A DNA stretch of 7,230 nucleotides from Candidatus Zhuqueibacterota bacterium (lineage in GTDB: Bacteria > KSB1 > UBA2214). Location: the NCBI GenBank assembly GCA_022706175.1, contig JAKJDB010000121.1, positions 1 to 7,230 of the forward strand, written 5' to 3'. The notes beneath the pieces are model-generated. The model was not told the origin of the DNA. It saw nothing but the letters and a program-made list of their open reading frames with translations, and did no database searches. Position 1 is the stretch's first letter, and every line of letters starts with the position of its first letter. The translations under genes were made by a program, and so were the position numbers. Shown here piece after piece: positions 5,842-7,230 of this stretch.

Positions 5842-6012
5842 GCTTTTCTCCTTCTTGGAGGGACTGAAAAGGCTTGCTTTTATGCGTTTATTTTAATATA
5901 TAAAATTTTATTCAATTTATCATTTCATTTTACACCTAGCGTCAGGCCGGTTCAGCGGCGGCTACGGGAGTTCAGTCTGCTATTCACGCCCTTGATCCAT
6001 GCTGGTGAAAAC
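5842..6012. promoter_or_regulatory. AT-rich divergent intergenic region between zwf and the phosphoesterase gene
   Basis: The core at about 5878-5935 is almost pure A and T, unlike the flanking genes, and must carry at least the zwf-operon promoter. It contains a 17-bp dyad, ATTTTA/TAAAAT around ATATA (5890-5906), and the 10-bp palindrome TAAAATTTTA (5901-5910). On the plus strand TTGCTT (5874-5879), 17 bases and TATATA (5897-5902) form a weak sigma-70-like pair. On the minus strand TTGAAT lies at the wrong distance from several TATATT/TAAAAT boxes, so no zwf promoter can be fixed. No gene is seen here. Confidence 0.5.
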
Positions 6013-7230
6013 GTGCGGCGAAAAATTAAAACCTTGATGCTTCCGGCGGTGATCCTCCTGATCGCCGCCGCTCTCCTGCTCAGCTACAGTCTGGTCATCG
6101 AACCACAGCAGCACAAGGTCGAGACCATCCCCCTGTTCAGCGCCAAGCTCCCGCAAGGTTTTGACCTGACGGTGGTACAGCTCTCCGACCTCCACATCGG
6201 CTCGCTCTCCGCCGAATTTATCGAAAAAACGGTGCGCCGCGTGAGTGAACAAGCACCGGATCTGATCGTCCTGACCGGCGATTATCTGAGTTCGCAAAGC
6301 ATGTTCGACCGGGTCGGCACGCCTGCTTTTACGGCAGAACTGGAGGCGCTGCGCGGGTTCGTCTCAGCTCTGTCCGCGCCCCATGGCGTATGGGCGGTTC
6401 GCGGCAACCACGACTTTAGCGACGACAAGGAAACCGGGGATGTTCTGCTGGACCTGCTCGCCGGCGAGAACCGAACGGTGTTGACCAATCAATCGCAGCG
6501 CCTGTCTATCGACGGCCAGGCTCTGTACCTGGCGGGCGTAGACTATTCCGCCTTTGATGCCGGACAGACCGCCCGCTTCACGGTTCGCAATGAGGGCGAA
6601 GAAAAATTTTTCCGTGCCGGGCGCTCCAGTAAAAATTCATACACCCACTATTATCCTCTCCAGGACGGCCCCTGGCAGGACTATAGCTTTTACGCCCGCT
6701 TCCGCTTGAGCAAGCCGGCCACCAGCACCATGGGGCTGCTTTTTTATTCGCACTATCCACACGGCTATGACCGCTACTACCGCTGGCGCTGGTACCCTGA
6801 AGAGCAGAGATTTCGTTTCGCCCCGCACGGCACGTCCGTAGTGGAGCAGACTCTTGCCGATCCTTTCCCCATGGTGGCCGGCCATTGGTACTGCGCTGCC
6901 GTAAAAGTGGAGACCCGCACCGGCTGCACGGTCATGTACGGAAAAGCCTGGCCTGCCGGCGAACCGGAGCCCGTAGCCTGGCAGGCGATTGCCGTTGATT
7001 CTTCCACCACCAGACTGCGGCGCGGCGCCATCGGACTATACTGCAACCAGCCCGGCCTACACGACTTTGATGATCTGCTCGTTTATACGCAACAAGGAGA
7101 TACGCTGGTTAGAGAAAATTTGCAGGCGCTGACTCCCGGATTCAAACCAGACCGATGGATCGATTTCAACTGGAACGAAGCGGCTGTGCCCATGTTGGCC
7201 CGGCAAATTCCGGACACCTGTTATTCGATC
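6013..7230 (+). CDS. Membrane-anchored calcineurin-like metallophosphoesterase with inserted beta domain, 3' end cut
   Basis: The frame stays open for 406 codons to the right edge. An N-terminal signal anchor, RRK followed by a hydrophobic stretch (about 8-28) and then IEP, resembles YkuE/YaeI-type phosphoesterases facing the periplasm or cell exterior. Metal-binding motifs of the first half are intact: QLSDLHIG (56-63, Asp59 and His61), LTGDYL (87-92, Asp90) and RGNHD (130-134, Asn132 and His133). The strand ALYLAGVDY (170-178) follows. The expected second-half GH-type motifs do not come next; a domain of about 180 residues intervenes. The frame then resumes with AAVPMLARQIPDTCYSI (390-406), which looks like the lead-in to the missing ILLxHxPD-type motif. 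The GTG start at 6013 puts the basic residues before the hydrophobic segment, but its ribosome binding site is weak; ATG 6037 or an upstream TTG (5992) are alternatives. The substrate is unknown. Confidence 0.9.
   Translation, partial: MRRKIKTLMLPAVILLIAAALLLSYSLVIEPQQHKVETIPLFSAKLPQGFDLTVVQLSDLHIGSLSAEFIEKTVRRVSEQAPDLIVLTGDYLSSQSMFDRVGTPAFTAELEALRGFVSALSAPHGVWAVRGNHDFSDDKETGDVLLDLLAGENRTVLTNQSQRLSIDGQALYLAGVDYSAFDAGQTARFTVRNEGEEKFFRAGRSSKNSYTHYYPLQDGPWQDYSFYARFRLSKPATSTMGLLFYSHYPHGYDRYYRWRWYPEEQRFRFAPHGTSVVEQTLADPFPMVAGHWYCAAVKVETRTGCTVMYGKAWPAGEPEPVAWQAIAVDSSTTRLRRGAIGLYCNQPGLHDFDDLLVYTQQGDTLVRENLQALTPGFKPDRWIDFNWNEAAVPMLARQIPDTCYSI
6562..7110 (+). other. Predicted LamG/concanavalin-like beta-sandwich domain inserted in the phosphoesterase
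   Basis: Residues about 184-366 of the phosphoesterase are rich in aromatic residues and alternating strands. WQDYSFYARFRL (221-232), MGLLFYSHYPHGYDRYYRWRWY (240-261), AGHWYCAAVKVE (289-300), GAIGLYCNQPG (338-348) and HDFDDLLVYT (350-359) follow the order seen in LamG-like and DUF1080-like jelly rolls: W-x-DY-x-ar-r, G-l-x-f, Y-x-f, W-y-x-l-x-v, G-x-iG-l and fDd-l-v. Such domains usually bind sugars. The assignment is by pattern only; a carbohydrate-binding role is inferred. Confidence 0.6.

Noticed and set aside
6578..7046. Overlapping minus-strand frames opposite the phosphoesterase
   Set aside because: They are short shadows over a continuous plus-strand frame with clear catalytic and beta-domain patterns.
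1..7230. Mobile element, CRISPR array, tRNA/rRNA or defence system
   Set aside because: No transposase or integrase motifs, no repeat-spacer pattern, no tRNA-like cloverleaf and no defence-gene motifs were seen. The window is mostly core metabolism.

Overview
The window (about 7.2 kb, moderately GC-rich coding DNA with AT-rich intergenic gaps) looks like an ordinary chromosomal stretch of a free-living, probably environmental bacterium that uses sigma-54. No mobile element, tRNA, rRNA or CRISPR array was seen. Protein families alone do not fix the taxon. An opcA gene between zwf and pgl is best known from Actinobacteria and Cyanobacteria but also occurs in other deep-branching phyla. A clear -24/-12 promoter points away from a typical actinobacterium.

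Layout. (1) Positions 1-515, minus strand: the N-terminal half of a DUF4432 (aldose 1-epimerase-like) protein, cut by the window edge, with a good sigma-70-type promoter at 557-585. (2) About 586-922: a divergent regulatory region holding several TGTC/GACA dyads, a compound palindrome and a well-matched sigma-54 promoter at 841-856. (3) 923-1366, plus strand: a small heat-shock protein (Hsp20/alpha-crystallin), closed by a long bulged hairpin terminator. (4) 5841 down to 1472, minus strand: a tight cluster zwf - opcA - pgl - cysE-type serine acetyltransferase. (5) 5842-6012: an AT-rich divergent intergenic region. (6) 6013 to the right edge, plus strand: a membrane-anchored calcineurin-like metallophosphoesterase, open at its 3' end, whose catalytic fold is interrupted by a predicted LamG/jelly-roll-like beta domain.

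How the genes work together. Zwf, OpcA and Pgl form the oxidative branch of the pentose phosphate pathway: glucose-6-phosphate to 6-phosphogluconolactone (Zwf, helped by OpcA) to 6-phosphogluconate (Pgl), yielding NADPH. zwf and opcA overlap by ATGA and opcA and pgl are 2 bases apart, so they are almost certainly co-transcribed. The serine acetyltransferase follows after 79 bases that contain a perfect 11-bp hairpin, so its transcription may be tuned separately. Linking NADPH supply to cysteine synthesis is plausible but inferred.

The most interesting points are the domain-interrupted metallophosphoesterase and the sigma-54 control region of the small heat-shock gene. The rest is well-recognised core metabolism.
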